A DNA stretch of 64,000 nucleotides from NCBI RefSeq assembly GCF_020295405.1, contig NZ_JADEYP010000004.1, positions 1 through 64,000 on the forward strand. The letters are read 5' to 3'. Shown here piece after piece: positions 1 through 9,128 of the stretch. This DNA is from Sphingobacterium bovistauri. GTDB taxonomy: Bacteria > Bacteroidota > Bacteroidia > Sphingobacteriales > Sphingobacteriaceae. A program made the translations under genes and the position numbers. Position 1 is the first letter of the stretch. The number at the start of each line of letters is the position of its first letter. The notes beneath the pieces were generated by a model. That model was not told the origin of the DNA and did not search any database. It saw only the letters and a list, made by a program, of their open reading frames with translations.

Positions 1-65
1 ATTGTACTTTCATATCGTTTTTTGGGTGCACCTCAATTTACAAAAAATTGAGGACAAAAAACATA

Positions 66-96
66 AGCCCCGCCATTATTTTTTAATGACGGGGCT
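66..96 (-). terminator. Rho-independent terminator of radA
   Basis: A 13-bp stem (66-78 with 84-96) with a short T-rich loop lies just past the radA stop. One position pairs only as G-U when transcribed from the minus strand, and a run of six T residues follows on that strand, so it is oriented for radA. A second small hairpin (31-53) lies further downstream with no clear role. Confidence 0.75.
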
Positions 97-134
97 CTTT
101 AATTAACAGACCTTTTTAGACAGCCTCTTTTATT

Positions 135-1520
135 TTACCCAAACAATGCTCTAAAAATATCTTCCAATTTTCCGACTGGACGAATGGCGATATTATACTT
201 TTTGGGATCAAGCCCTTTGGTATTATGCTTAGGAATAAAAATTCCCTCAAATCCTAATTTTTCGGCTTCTGCTATACGTTGTTCAATGCGATTTACGGCA
301 CGTATTTCACCTGATAATCCTACTTCTCCAGCGAAAGTAATATTTGTCGGTAAAGCAATATCTTGTTGAGAAGAAATAATCGCTGCAATTACGGCCAAAT
401 CAATTGCCGGATCCTCCACGCGCAAACCTCCCGTAATATTCAAAAACACATCCTGTGCACTCAATCGGAAACCAAATCTTTTCTCTAGTACGGCTAAAAG
501 CATATTTAATCTTTTGGTGTCAAACCCCGTAGAACTACGCTGCGGTGTGCCGAAAGCTGAATTTCCGACCAATGCTTGAACCTCAATCATCAGTGGTCTT
601 ACCCCCTCCAACATCGTAGCAATCGCCACACCAGAGGTGGGTTCATCGCGTTGTGAAATCATGATTTCCGAAGGATTCGACACTTCGCGCAATCCCGAAC
701 CTTGCATTTCGTAGATTCCCAATTCCGAAGAAGAACCAAATCTATTTTTCACAGCACGTAAAATACGGTATACGTGATGACGATCGCCTTCAAATTGCAA
801 AACCGTATCCACCATATGCTCTAAAACTTTTGGCCCTGCAATAGAACCGTCTTTGGTGATGTGTCCTACGATAAAAACTGGAACACTGCTTTCTTTTGCG
901 TAGCGTAATAATTCGGCGGTACATTCACGCACCTGAGAAACAGAACCCGGAGCAGATTCTATTTGCTGCGAATGCAGTGTTTGAATGGAATCAATTACTA
1001 CTAAATTCGGTTCGACAGCTTCCGCTTGCTTGAATATATTTTGTGTAGATGTTTCGGTTAATATATAGCAATTCGCTCTCGAATGTTGGGAAAGGCGCTC
1101 AGCGCGCATTTTGATTTGTTGCTCGCTCTCTTCCCCTGAAATGTACAAAACCTTGATCTGTGGAATGGAAAGTGCTAATTGCAACATTAAAGTAGATTTT
1201 CCAATTCCGGGCTCTCCTCCAATCAAAACCAATGACCCCGGAACAATTCCACCACCTAATACACGATTAAATTCTTTATCCGGTGTAACTATGCGTTGTT
1301 CTTCACTGTATACAATCTCATGGATGATAGCGGCTTTGTTTTGTCTTTTGGGCGAACTATTCGTCGTCGTGCTACGCCATTCAGGCACACGTGAAGACGC
1401 TGGAGCAACCACTTCTTCTACAAAAGTATTCCATTGTTTACAGGAAGGACACTGCCCTAGCCATTTAGGAGATTCGTTACCGCAAGATTGACAGAAATAT
1501 GCTGATTTTGATTTTGCCAT
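135..1520 (-). CDS. radA: DNA repair protein RadA (Sms)
   Basis: RadA is a RecA-like ATPase that helps process recombination intermediates by driving branch migration. The 461-residue length is usual for the family. The N-terminus has a four-cysteine zinc finger (C10, C13, C24, C27). The Walker A motif GGEPGIGKST is at residues 101-110, a Walker B-like VVIDS near residue 175, and the RadA-specific KNRFG motif near residue 258. The C-terminal part resembles the Lon protease domain without being a protease. The gene stands alone on the minus strand, divergent from a secreted hydrolase, with its own terminator. The ATG start places the zinc finger correctly. Identification is secure from the motif order. 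Confidence 0.97.
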   Translation of the reverse strand: MAKSKSAYFCQSCGNESPKWLGQCPSCKQWNTFVEEVVAPASSRVPEWRSTTTNSSPKRQNKAAIIHEIVYSEEQRIVTPDKEFNRVLGGGIVPGSLVLIGGEPGIGKSTLMLQLALSIPQIKVLYISGEESEQQIKMRAERLSQHSRANCYILTETSTQNIFKQAEAVEPNLVVIDSIQTLHSQQIESAPGSVSQVRECTAELLRYAKESSVPVFIVGHITKDGSIAGPKVLEHMVDTVLQFEGDRHHVYRILRAVKNRFGSSSELGIYEMQGSGLREVSNPSEIMISQRDEPTSGVAIATMLEGVRPLMIEVQALVGNSAFGTPQRSSTGFDTKRLNMLLAVLEKRFGFRLSAQDVFLNITGGLRVEDPAIDLAVIAAIISSQQDIALPTNITFAGEVGLSGEIRAVNRIEQRIAEAEKLGFEGIFIPKHNTKGLDPKKYNIAIRPVGKLEDIFRALFG

Positions 1521-1661
1521 ATAAGCGAAATTACTAAAAATATGCCTTAAAAATTATTTTACAAATCCATTGTAACGAACAATAAATTTTCTTTACTTCG
1601 GTTAGTAATTCTCTATCTAAAGATGTTGGGAATAGAGAAAGAAAATTATAAACCATATTCT

Positions 1662-3515
1662 ATGATACAATTACATACCAAATCGTTCTACTTACTTCTA
1701 GTATTAACGGTTCACACTCTAGCATCTATTGGACAGGTAAAACAAGATTCAACGAGCACGGCTCCTTTCTTCAAGGATGGCCAAGCGCAAATTGTATCTG
1801 CTTTCCAAGATGCTAAGAAATGGATACGTCATGATTTGTGGGTTGAAACATCTTTTGATACAGATGGAGATGGAAAGCTTGACCGTATGCACGTTAGTGT
1901 TACACGTCCGTATCAAACTGAAAACAAAGAATTAAAGCTTCCTGTAATCTATGAAACAAGCCCGTATTATGCAGGTGTAGCGAATGACATAGACGGCATT
2001 ATGTGGGATGTAAAACATGAGCTCCGTACAAAACCACCAAAACCTCGAGTACATCCAAATGTGGTTCGTACTGGCAAAAGACCTATTATTTCAAATACGT
2101 TAATTGGGCAATGGGTTCCTCGTGGATTCATCGTTGTGCATTCTTCTTCGCCAGGGACGGGGCTATCACAAGGTTCTCCCACGGTAGGAGGTATCAACGA
2201 ATCCTTGGCGCCGAGGGCAGTTATTGAGTGGTTATCCGGAAAGAATAATGGATATACGACTCCTGATGGTGATGAGAAGATAAACGCATTTTGGAGCAGC
2301 GGTAATGTGGGGATGACTGGCACATCGTACAATGGTACATTACCAATTGCCGCTGCAACAACAGGTGTAGCAGGTCTAAAGGCTATAATTCCAGTTGCCC
2401 CCAATACATCCTATTACCATTATTACCGTTCAAATGGTCTAGTACGTAGCCCCGGCGGTTATTTGGGCGAAGATGTAGATGTACTCTACGATTTTATCCA
2501 TAGTGGGGCAGAAGATAAGAGAGCTTATAACAATAAGACGTACCGTGATGGTGAAATAGCAAAAGGCATAGATAGAGAAAGTGGTGATTATAACTCTTTT
2601 TGGTCGGGTCGCGACTATTTGAATGCGATGAAAAACTTTAAGGCAGCTTTGTTGATGGCACATGGCTTTAACGATTGGAACGTTATGCCTGAGCATAGCT
2701 ATCGTATTTACAATGAAGCAAGAGCAAAAGGATTGCCTGTTCAAATTTATTATCACCAAGGTGGACATGGCGGGGAGCCACCCTTTGAGATGATGAACAA
2801 GTGGTTTACACGTTTTCTTTTCAATATTGAAAATGGTGTCGAGAAAGATCCTAAATCTTGGATTGTAAGAGAGAATGACAAACAAAATAATCCTACATCT
2901 TATGCAGATTATCCGAACCCTGCAGCTACTGATGTCAAATTTTATTTGGGTAAGGGAGGTAACGCAGCAGGAACTTTGCAATTAGTAAAACCAACAACTA
3001 AAGACACTGAAGTTTTCGTGGATGATGTGTCTTTTTCGGCGAAAGATTTGGCAATAGCAAAACAATCGGAGAATCGTCTGTTATATTTAAGTCCAGTGTT
3101 AACACAAGATTTGCATTTATCAGGTATAGCACGCGTTTCTGTAAAATTAGCTTCCAATAAATCCGCAGCAAACTTTTCTGTTTGGTTGGTTGCACTACCT
3201 TGGTCAGCGGATAAGAAAGCAAAAATAACGGATAACATCATTACCCGTGGCTGGGCTGATCCACAAAATTATAAATCAATTACAAAGGGCACTCCTCTAA
3301 AGCCGGGTAAATTCTATGACTTAAAATTTGATTTACAACCAGATGATCAAATTATACCGGCTGGCAAGCAAATTGGATTAATGATTCTATCAAGTGATAA
3401 AGAATTTACGTTATGGCCAAAAGCAGGGACAGAGATTACAATTGATTTAAATGGAACAAGCATTACCTTACCAGTCGTGGGTGGTAAAGAATCGTTTTTA
3501 AAGGCTACGGAATAA
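1662..3515 (+). CDS. CocE/NonD-family Xaa-Pro dipeptidyl-peptidase-like hydrolase, secreted
   Basis: This is a secreted alpha/beta hydrolase of the X-Pro dipeptidyl-peptidase (S15)/CocE family. Such enzymes cleave X-Pro dipeptides or esters. From the ATG at 1662 the protein has 617 residues and begins with a signal peptide ending near ASIGQ. The serine nucleophile elbow GTSYNG puts the catalytic Ser near residue 222. The acid lies in HGFNDWNV and the base in YYHQGGHGG. The last ~200 residues match the C-terminal jelly-roll domain. An upstream in-frame ATG at 1623 would add 13 residues before the signal peptide and is less likely. A partial promoter (TTG, 21 bp, TACTTCGG) sits just upstream. 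Substrate is not evident; the protein could be a peptidase or an esterase. Confidence 0.85.
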   Translation: MIQLHTKSFYLLLVLTVHTLASIGQVKQDSTSTAPFFKDGQAQIVSAFQDAKKWIRHDLWVETSFDTDGDGKLDRMHVSVTRPYQTENKELKLPVIYETSPYYAGVANDIDGIMWDVKHELRTKPPKPRVHPNVVRTGKRPIISNTLIGQWVPRGFIVVHSSSPGTGLSQGSPTVGGINESLAPRAVIEWLSGKNNGYTTPDGDEKINAFWSSGNVGMTGTSYNGTLPIAAATTGVAGLKAIIPVAPNTSYYHYYRSNGLVRSPGGYLGEDVDVLYDFIHSGAEDKRAYNNKTYRDGEIAKGIDRESGDYNSFWSGRDYLNAMKNFKAALLMAHGFNDWNVMPEHSYRIYNEARAKGLPVQIYYHQGGHGGEPPFEMMNKWFTRFLFNIENGVEKDPKSWIVRENDKQNNPTSYADYPNPAATDVKFYLGKGGNAAGTLQLVKPTTKDTEVFVDDVSFSAKDLAIAKQSENRLLYLSPVLTQDLHLSGIARVSVKLASNKSAANFSVWLVALPWSADKKAKITDNIITRGWADPQNYKSITKGTPLKPGKFYDLKFDLQPDDQIIPAGKQIGLMILSSDKEFTLWPKAGTEITIDLNGTSITLPVVGGKESFLKATE

Positions 3516-3531
3516 GTAAGTTTTTTTAAAT

Positions 3532-3567
3532 AGAAGCGTTAGCATTTTCAATGTTAGCGCTTCTTTT
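3532..3567 (+). terminator. Terminator after the CocE-like hydrolase
   Basis: A 13-bp stem (3532-3544 with 3552-3564, two G-U pairs) is followed by TTTT. It lies 17 bases past the stop codon. Confidence 0.7.
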
Positions 3568-3819
3568 GTTAGGTGAAATACCTTAATACGAGAAATTGAA
3601 TTGTCTAAAGATAACATCACGTTCGATTCACGAATTCCTTTACAGAAGTATTCCATTAATAACACCACGAGCTTTGATCCTAATCTCTTAGGTGATTCAT
3701 TGCTGTGGGATAGATATATGCCGATTTTGCTGGTAGGTTAATAGCAGTTTTAATAGGCAGGAAAAAATAATTACACCAAGTTGTAACATTATCTACTTAT
3801 TTTCGACCAATTAGCAATT
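3568..3819. other. Intergenic region upstream of the sigma-factor operon
   Basis: About 250 bases without a credible reading frame. It should hold the promoter of the ECF sigma operon. No exact TAnnTTTG box was seen; TACTTATTTTCG near 3792 is only a loose match. A promoter read by the encoded sigma factor itself would not be recognised by eye. Confidence 0.4.
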
Positions 3820-4329
3820 ATGAATAAGGAAATCGAGAACGAGTTTACTACACTACTAGAGCAACATCAAAATATCTTGCATAAGATATGTAAACTCTAT
3901 ACTAGTGATGTTGATTCACACAAAGATTTGTTTCAAGAGATGGTTATTCAGATTTGGAAATCGTACCCAAGTTTCAAAGGCGATGCTAAATTCACCACTT
4001 GGGCTTACCGTATCGGATTGAATACCGCGATATCATTATACAGAGGGACAAAACGCAAAATCAACACTGTTAATTGGGATATCTCTTTTGAAAACATCAA
4101 GTACGAAGAATACAATTCAGAAGAAGAACGACAGTTGCAATTCATCTATGCTGCCGTAAGGCAATTGAATGATATTGAAAAGGCGTTAATCTATATGTAT
4201 CTCGAGGATAAAGACTACGCAGAGATTGCCGAAACTCTTGGTATTAGCGAGGTGAATGCTCGTGTAAAAATGAACCGTATCAAAACTAAAATCAAAACAA
4301 TAATTGCACAAAAAGGAGGTTTATCATGA
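3820..4329 (+). CDS. RNA polymerase sigma factor, ECF (sigma-70) family
   Basis: A 169-residue extracytoplasmic-function sigma factor that would direct RNA polymerase to a small regulon. Region 2 is visible at about residues 25-75 (DLFQEMVIQIWKSY, then FTTWAYRIGLNTA), matching the -10 recognition and core-binding helices. Region 4 is at about residues 110-165, with the helix-turn-helix YAEIAETLGISEVNARVKM. Its stop overlaps the start of the next gene by 4 bases (ATGA), so the two are translationally coupled. The partner is a four-helix membrane protein that may hold the sigma factor inactive. The family call is secure; the regulon is unknown. Confidence 0.93.
   Translation: MNKEIENEFTTLLEQHQNILHKICKLYTSDVDSHKDLFQEMVIQIWKSYPSFKGDAKFTTWAYRIGLNTAISLYRGTKRKINTVNWDISFENIKYEEYNSEEERQLQFIYAAVRQLNDIEKALIYMYLEDKDYAEIAETLGISEVNARVKMNRIKTKIKTIIAQKGGLS
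4315..4325 (+). promoter_or_regulatory. Strong Shine-Dalgarno inside the sigma-factor 3' end
   Basis: AAAGGAGGT lies a few bases before the ATG at 4326. Such a perfect ribosome-binding site is uncommon in this phylum, where most starts here have none. It supports the 4326 start and efficient coupled translation of the membrane protein with the sigma factor. Confidence 0.7.
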
Positions 4330-5009
4330 ATGAATTAGACTTACTAAAGACACATTGGCAAAAAGACCATGACTTTATAAAATTTAAGAGGGAGGATATC
4401 ATATCAATGATTCACAAAAGCTCGTCCTCAATTGTGAAATGGCTATTAATAATCAGCTGCCTGGAGTTTCTTATTATCGGGTTTATAGGACTTTCTTCGT
4501 ATTTTGATGACCCTAGTGAATTCACTGTTTATGAAATTGTTTTCCAAATTTTTGCACACATAATCTTATTTATATTTGTATCCCTCTTTTATAAACAGTA
4601 CAAACGAATTAAAGTATCTAGCAATACAAAAGCATTATCATATAATATTTTAAAAACAAGGAAGTTGGTTTTTAATTATATAAAAGCAAATTTTATTTTA
4701 TTAGGCATTCAATTCGTTATAGGCGCTTTTATTGGATCTCATTTTGAAGCATTTAAAGAGGGATATAACGATGGTTATAGTGAGGGGGCTGGTGAGAATC
4801 TTAATACAACTGTTGAATTAGTCCAATCAACGTCTAAGAACTTAGAAACATTTCATGATATGGCTTTGTGGATAGTATTCATAATTGCGGCTTGTATCTT
4901 CTTTCTGCTATTATACTTATATTACAAAATTGTGTATACAGGATTCACAGAAAGATTAAAGAAAAATTACGATGATTTAATAGCAATAGACTCGGAAGAA
5001 AAGTTGTAA
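4326..5009 (+). CDS. Four-helix membrane protein, possible sigma-factor partner
   Basis: A 227-residue protein of no family I recognise. Four hydrophobic segments are visible at about residues 36-58, 70-92, 118-138 and 176-200. The N-terminal ~35 residues (MNELDLLKTHWQKDHDFIKF) and the C-terminus are polar. A glycine/charge-rich loop sits near residue 145. There is no zinc-binding HxxxCxxC anti-sigma motif and no FecR domain. The 4-base overlap with the ECF sigma gene and the strong ribosome-binding site argue that the two proteins are made together. An anti-sigma or sensory role is inferred from this context only; no sequence motif proves it. Confidence 0.7.
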   Translation: MNELDLLKTHWQKDHDFIKFKREDIISMIHKSSSSIVKWLLIISCLEFLIIGFIGLSSYFDDPSEFTVYEIVFQIFAHIILFIFVSLFYKQYKRIKVSSNTKALSYNILKTRKLVFNYIKANFILLGIQFVIGAFIGSHFEAFKEGYNDGYSEGAGENLNTTVELVQSTSKNLETFHDMALWIVFIIAACIFFLLLYLYYKIVYTGFTERLKKNYDDLIAIDSEEKL

Positions 5010-5034
5010 AAATAAAAGCGTCATTTCAATGAAG

Positions 5035-5073
5035 TAAGAGGGGAAATCTAATTGCAATTAGATTTCTCTTTTC
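5035..5073 (+). terminator. Terminator of the sigma-factor operon
   Basis: A perfect 12+12 palindrome (5043-5054/5055-5066) can be extended with G-U pairs and is followed by CTTTT. It lies about 30 bases past the membrane-protein stop. Confidence 0.6.
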
Positions 5074-5204
5074 ATTTCGCAAACATCATAATGAGAACGA
5101 GTACAATAGTATAATTTGTTAAATAGTGTTAATAACAACTAAAATTTATAACCAACTGTAATCTTTCAATAAAAATACTCGTCTTATGTACAAAAGAGAG
5201 TATT

Positions 5205-5705
5205 ATGAGAAAAAATAAAATAAAAATTTTAAGCCTTTTAGTTGCATTAATTAGTATATCTATTCAAACAATGGCTCAACAAGTGATTACAAAACAAGAT
5301 CTATCTATATTCCCTAAGCCAGAGGCAGGATACAAAAAAGTTATAATCGAAGTGCCTCATTCGGATAAGGACAATCAAAAGAAAATTGAATTCTCCGTAG
5401 GGAAATGGATGGAAGTAGATGGTTGTAATTATTTCAATCTACAAGGAACACTTGAAACTAAAGACCTACAAGGTTGGGGCTACAACTATTATGTATTTAA
5501 GACGAACGGTCAAGTGACTTCCACCATGATCGGTTGTCCAGACGCAGCAAAAAGAAATCTTTTCGTAACGGCTCAGCCAGAAATGGTTCGTTATAATGGT
5601 AAATTGCCAATAGTGATTTATATTCCTGAGGGTTACGATGTTCAGTTCAAGATTTATAAAGCAGAAGACGAAACCTATTTCGCCGCCGAAGAAAAATCAA
5701 AATAG
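5205..5705 (+). CDS. eco: Ecotin-family serine protease inhibitor
   Basis: Ecotin is a periplasmic dimeric inhibitor of trypsin-fold serine proteases. The 166-residue protein has a signal peptide (cleavage near TMAQQ), then the ecotin fold in order: PKPEAGYKKVIIE, the conserved GWGYNYYVF, the reactive loop STMIGCPD, and YNGKLPIVIYIPEG. By comparison with E. coli ecotin the P1 residue is Met108 and P1' is Ile109, and C74 and C111 would form the conserved disulfide. A Met P1 is the broad-spectrum type. The gene is monocistronic and ends at a strong terminator shared with typA. Ecotins protect some bacteria from host or predator proteases; the target here is unknown. Confidence 0.95.
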   Translation: MRKNKIKILSLLVALISISIQTMAQQVITKQDLSIFPKPEAGYKKVIIEVPHSDKDNQKKIEFSVGKWMEVDGCNYFNLQGTLETKDLQGWGYNYYVFKTNGQVTSTMIGCPDAAKRNLFVTAQPEMVRYNGKLPIVIYIPEGYDVQFKIYKAEDETYFAAEEKSK

Positions 5706-5727
5706 TATAGTTTTGCAAGTTTAGTAT

Positions 5728-5770
5728 AAAAGGAAAAGCCTCGAATAAATCATTCGAGGCTTTTCCTTTT
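5728..5770. terminator. Bidirectional terminator between ecotin and typA
   Basis: A perfect 19-bp stem (5728-5746 with 5752-5770) has a 5-base loop and A-runs/T-runs on both flanks. It can stop transcription from both convergent genes. Confidence 0.88.
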
Positions 5771-5786
5771 ATGTATAGACCAAATG

Positions 5787-7592
5787 TTATTGGTATTTTT
5801 TAGCATTTAATTTACGCTCATTCTCTGTTAAGTGAATTTTACGTAAACGGATTGACTGAGGAGTTACCTCAATGTATTCGTCAGCTTGGATATACTCCAT
5901 ACACTCTTCTAGAGAGAATTTGATAGCTGGTGCAATACGTGTATTGTCATCCGTACCTGAAGCGCGCATATTCGTTAATTGTTTTCCTTTTACGATGTTA
6001 ATCGTTAAATCGTTATCACGGATGTGCTCGCCTAAGATTTGACCTTCATAGATATCTGCTCCTGGATCAACGAAGAATTTACCACGATCTTGTAATTTAT
6101 CGATAGAATAAGCTGTTGTAGTACCTTTATCCAAAGAGATCAATACACCGTGAAGACGTCCAGGGATAGTTCCTTTCCAAGGCTCGTAACCTTTCAAACG
6201 GTGTGCCATTACAGCCTCACCAGCAGTAGCTGTCAATACGTTGTTACGTAAACCGATAATACCACGTGAAGGGATTTCAAACTCTAAATGTTGCATTTCA
6301 CCTTTAGTTTCCATGATCAACAACTCACCTTTACGTTGCGTTACTAATTCGATCACTTTACCTGAAACTTCAGCAGGAACATCTACTACTAAAACCTCAA
6401 CTGGCTCACATTTCTTGCCGTCGATTTCTTTCAAGATTACTTGAGGTTGACCTACTTGCAATTCGTAACCTTCACGACGCATAGTTTCGATCAATACAGA
6501 TAAGTGAAGAATACCACGACCATATACTAACCACGCATCAGGAGATTCTGTAGGAACCACGCGTAATGCTAAGTTTTTCTCTAATTCTTTTTGTAAACGA
6601 TCATGAATGTGACGAGAAGTAACCAATTTACCTTCTTTACCAAAGAAAGGAGAGTTATTAATCGTGAACAACATGTTCATCGTAGGCTCATCGATGCTGA
6701 TAACCTCTAATTGCTCAGGGTTTTCAAAATCAGCGATAGTATCACCAATATCAAAACCTTCGATACCAACAACCGCACAAATATCACCACAAGCTACCTC
6801 AGTAACACGACGACGACCTAAGCCCTCAAAAGTATGTAATTCTTTCACACGTGATTTAACAATCTTGCCATCACGTTTTACTAATGAAATAGGTTGATTT
6901 TCTTTGATTGTACCACGCGCTACACGACCAATAGCGATACGACCTACGAACGTAGAGTAGTCTAATGACGTGATTTGCATTTGTAATGTACCTTCAACAA
7001 ATGGAGAAGGAGGGAAGTGATCAATGATCGCATCTAACAATTCAGAAACATCCTCTTTAGGCTCTTTCCAATCTGTAGACATCCAACCATTTTTAGATGA
7101 TCCGTATAATACTGGGAATGCTAATTGCTCTTCAGTAGCATCTAAGCTAAAGAACAAATCAAATACATTCTCATATACTTCTTCTGGACGACAGTTTTCT
7201 TTATCTACTTTATTTACAACAACAAGTGGTTTTAAGCCTAAGCCTAATGCTTTTTGTGTAACGAAACGAGTCTGAGGCATTGGGCCTTCAAACGCATCTA
7301 CTAACAACACAACACCATCAGCCATTTTCAATACACGCTCTACCTCACCACCGAAATCGGCGTGACCTGGTGTATCAATAACGTTAATTTTAACGCCTTT
7401 ATATTGAACTGAAACGTTTTTAGCAACGATTGTAATACCGCGTTCACGTTCTAGATCATTGTTGTCTAGAATTAAATCACCTGTACCATCATTATCTCTA
7501 AAAAGATTAGTGAAGTGTAAGATTTTGTCTACCAATGTAGTTTTACCGTGATCGACGTGTGCGATAATCGCGATGTTTCTGATATTTTGCAT
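5787..7592 (-). CDS. typA: Ribosome-associated translational GTPase TypA/BipA
   Basis: TypA/BipA is an EF-G-like GTPase that binds the ribosome and helps 50S assembly and stress adaptation. The 601-residue length is standard. The G1 motif AHVDHGKTT is at residues 11-19, G3 DTPGHADFGG near residue 73 and G4 NKVDK near 127. The beta-barrel domain II, the EF-G III/V-like domains and the BipA-specific C-terminal domain (RGIIGLRNN, then the GTTTAYSIDKLQDRG region) follow in order. A TATCTTTG -7 box lies about 35 bases upstream of the ATG. The gene is monocistronic. Confidence 0.98.
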   Translation of the reverse strand: MQNIRNIAIIAHVDHGKTTLVDKILHFTNLFRDNDGTGDLILDNNDLERERGITIVAKNVSVQYKGVKINVIDTPGHADFGGEVERVLKMADGVVLLVDAFEGPMPQTRFVTQKALGLGLKPLVVVNKVDKENCRPEEVYENVFDLFFSLDATEEQLAFPVLYGSSKNGWMSTDWKEPKEDVSELLDAIIDHFPPSPFVEGTLQMQITSLDYSTFVGRIAIGRVARGTIKENQPISLVKRDGKIVKSRVKELHTFEGLGRRRVTEVACGDICAVVGIEGFDIGDTIADFENPEQLEVISIDEPTMNMLFTINNSPFFGKEGKLVTSRHIHDRLQKELEKNLALRVVPTESPDAWLVYGRGILHLSVLIETMRREGYELQVGQPQVILKEIDGKKCEPVEVLVVDVPAEVSGKVIELVTQRKGELLIMETKGEMQHLEFEIPSRGIIGLRNNVLTATAGEAVMAHRLKGYEPWKGTIPGRLHGVLISLDKGTTTAYSIDKLQDRGKFFVDPGADIYEGQILGEHIRDNDLTINIVKGKQLTNMRASGTDDNTRIAPAIKFSLEECMEYIQADEYIEVTPQSIRLRKIHLTENERKLNAKKYQ

Positions 7593-7626
7593 TGAGCGAT
7601 AATGTGTTATAATAAAATTCGAGGTG

Positions 7627-7634
7627 CAAAGATA
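7627..7634 (-). promoter_or_regulatory. Bacteroidota -7 box of typA
   Basis: TATCTTTG on the minus strand matches the TAnnTTTG consensus and lies 35 bases before the typA ATG. No clear -33 TTTG was seen. Confidence 0.5.
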
Positions 7635-7744
7635 ACTATTCTGAACCTCAAATTTTAATTTTTTGTATTATTATTTTTTTAAGTTATTAATATTGATATA
7701 GAATCAGCTTTAAATTTTGTGATCTATAGGCTTTCTAAATGCAA

Positions 7745-7775
7745 AAAAGAGTTTCTGATGGTTAGAAACTCTTTT
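7745..7775 (-). terminator. Terminator of kbl
   Basis: A 12-bp stem (7745-7756 with 7764-7775) is followed on the minus strand by a T-run. It lies about 20 bases past the kbl stop. Confidence 0.8.
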
Positions 7776-7795
7776 ATATTTAAGATTTTTAATTT

Positions 7796-8983
7796 TTAAA
7801 TTACACCTAGTTCTTTACCTACTTTGGTAAATGCAGCAATGGCTTTGTCCAAATGCGATATTTCATGCCCTGCAGAAATTTGAACACGAATTCTAGCTTT
7901 ATCTTGAGGTACAACAGGATAATAGAACCCGATAACATAAATTCCTTCTTCCAACATTTTAGCCGCAAATTCTTGCGCTAACTTAGCATCGTATAACATC
8001 ACCGGAACAATAGGGTGAAATCCTGGTTTGATGTCAAAGCCTGCAGCAGTCATCTTCTCTCGGAAATAGATTGTGTTTGCTTCCAATTTATCACGTAATT
8101 CTGTCGTCTCACTCAACATATCCAGCACAGCGATGGAAGCACCCGTGATAGCAGGAGCTAAGGTGTTGGAGAATAAATATGGGCGTGACCGCTGACGTAA
8201 CATCTCAATGATTTCTTTCTTACCCGAAGTAAATCCACCTGATGCTCCCCCTAGAGCCTTGCCTAATGTACCTGTGATAATGTCAACACGATCAATTACA
8301 TTAAAAAGTTCGTGCGTTCCACGTCCTGTTTTACCAATAAAACCAGAACAGTGTGATTCATCGATCATGACCAAAGCTTCATACTTGTCTGCTAAATCAC
8401 AAATTTTGTCCAAAGGAGCTACGGACCCGTCCATTGAAAAGGCTCCATCCGTTACGATGATTCTATGACGAGCGCCAGCTGCTGCTTTCAGTTGTGCTTC
8501 CAAATCATCCATATCACAGTTTTTGTAACGGAAGCGTTGTGCTTTACACAAACGAACACCATCGATAATAGAAGCATGATTTAATTCATCCGATATGATC
8601 GCGTCTTCAGCACCAAGAAGAGGTTCAAATACACCACCATTTGCATCAAAGGCGGCAGCATATAGAATAGTATCTTCAGTGCCTAAAAATTGAGCTATTT
8701 TAGCTTCCAATTGTTTGTGAATATCTTGGGTTCCACAGATAAAGCGTACAGAAGACATACCATATCCGTGTGAATCGATTGCTTTCTTAGCAGCCTCGAC
8801 TACCTGTGGGTGTGAAGAAAGGCCTAAATAGTTGTTTGCACAAAAGTTTATCACTTCTTGACCAGTGCTGACTTTTATATCTGCACCTTGAGGTGTAGTG
8901 ATTATTCTTTCTTCTTTGTATAATCCTGCTTCTCTGATAGAGGCAAGTTCTTTTTCTAATGCTGGTTTTAGTGTTTTATACAT
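7796..8983 (-). CDS. kbl: Glycine C-acetyltransferase (2-amino-3-ketobutyrate CoA ligase)
   Basis: This PLP-dependent alpha-oxoamine synthase cleaves 2-amino-3-ketobutyrate with CoA to glycine and acetyl-CoA, the second step of threonine breakdown. The 395-residue length is the usual one. Visible motifs are the PLP aspartate/histidine DESH (208-211), GAFSMDGS (180-187) and the PLP lysine K242 in [10 protein letters not shown]. The protein begins [16 protein letters not shown], typical of Kbl. The related BioF, HemA and serine palmitoyltransferase share the fold, but the N-terminus and SMDGSVAPL favour Kbl. No tdh (threonine dehydrogenase) is adjacent in this window. A TATCTTTG box lies upstream. 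Confidence 0.93.
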   Translation of the reverse strand: MYKTLKPALEKELASIREAGLYKEERIITTPQGADIKVSTGQEVINFCANNYLGLSSHPQVVEAAKKAIDSHGYGMSSVRFICGTQDIHKQLEAKIAQFLGTEDTILYAAAFDANGGVFEPLLGAEDAIISDELNHASIIDGVRLCKAQRFRYKNCDMDDLEAQLKAAAGARHRIIVTDGAFSMDGSVAPLDKICDLADKYEALVMIDESHCSGFIGKTGRGTHELFNVIDRVDIITGTLGKALGGASGGFTSGKKEIIEMLRQRSRPYLFSNTLAPAITGASIAVLDMLSETTELRDKLEANTIYFREKMTAAGFDIKPGFHPIVPVMLYDAKLAQEFAAKMLEEGIYVIGFYYPVVPQDKARIRVQISAGHEISHLDKAIAAFTKVGKELGVI

Positions 8984-9015
8984 TTTAGATCTAATTAAGT
9001 TTAAACAACTAATAC

Positions 9016-9023
9016 AAAGATAG
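9016..9023 (-). promoter_or_regulatory. -7 box of kbl
   Basis: TATCTTTG on the minus strand, 33 bases before the kbl ATG, matches TAnnTTTG exactly. No -33 element is evident. Confidence 0.5.
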
Positions 9024-9072
9024 TATTATTCCTAACTTGAGTTTTATGAAAACGATTGTGTAATTTGTAAAT

Positions 9073-9110
9073 AAAAAACGGTTGTGATAAATTTATCACA
9101 ACCGTTTTTT
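9073..9110. terminator. Terminator downstream of the DUF2147 gene
   Basis: A perfect 38-base palindrome (two 19-base arms, 9073-9091 and 9092-9110) is flanked by A6 and T6, giving a very stable hairpin in either direction. It separates the DUF2147 gene from the kbl promoter. Confidence 0.85.
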
Positions 9111-9128
9111 AGAGGGGCTAACATTTAC

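Noticed and set aside
118..132. GACAGCCTC shared between the radA downstream region and the terminator at 59401
   Set aside because: A 9-base match is too short to call a repeat.
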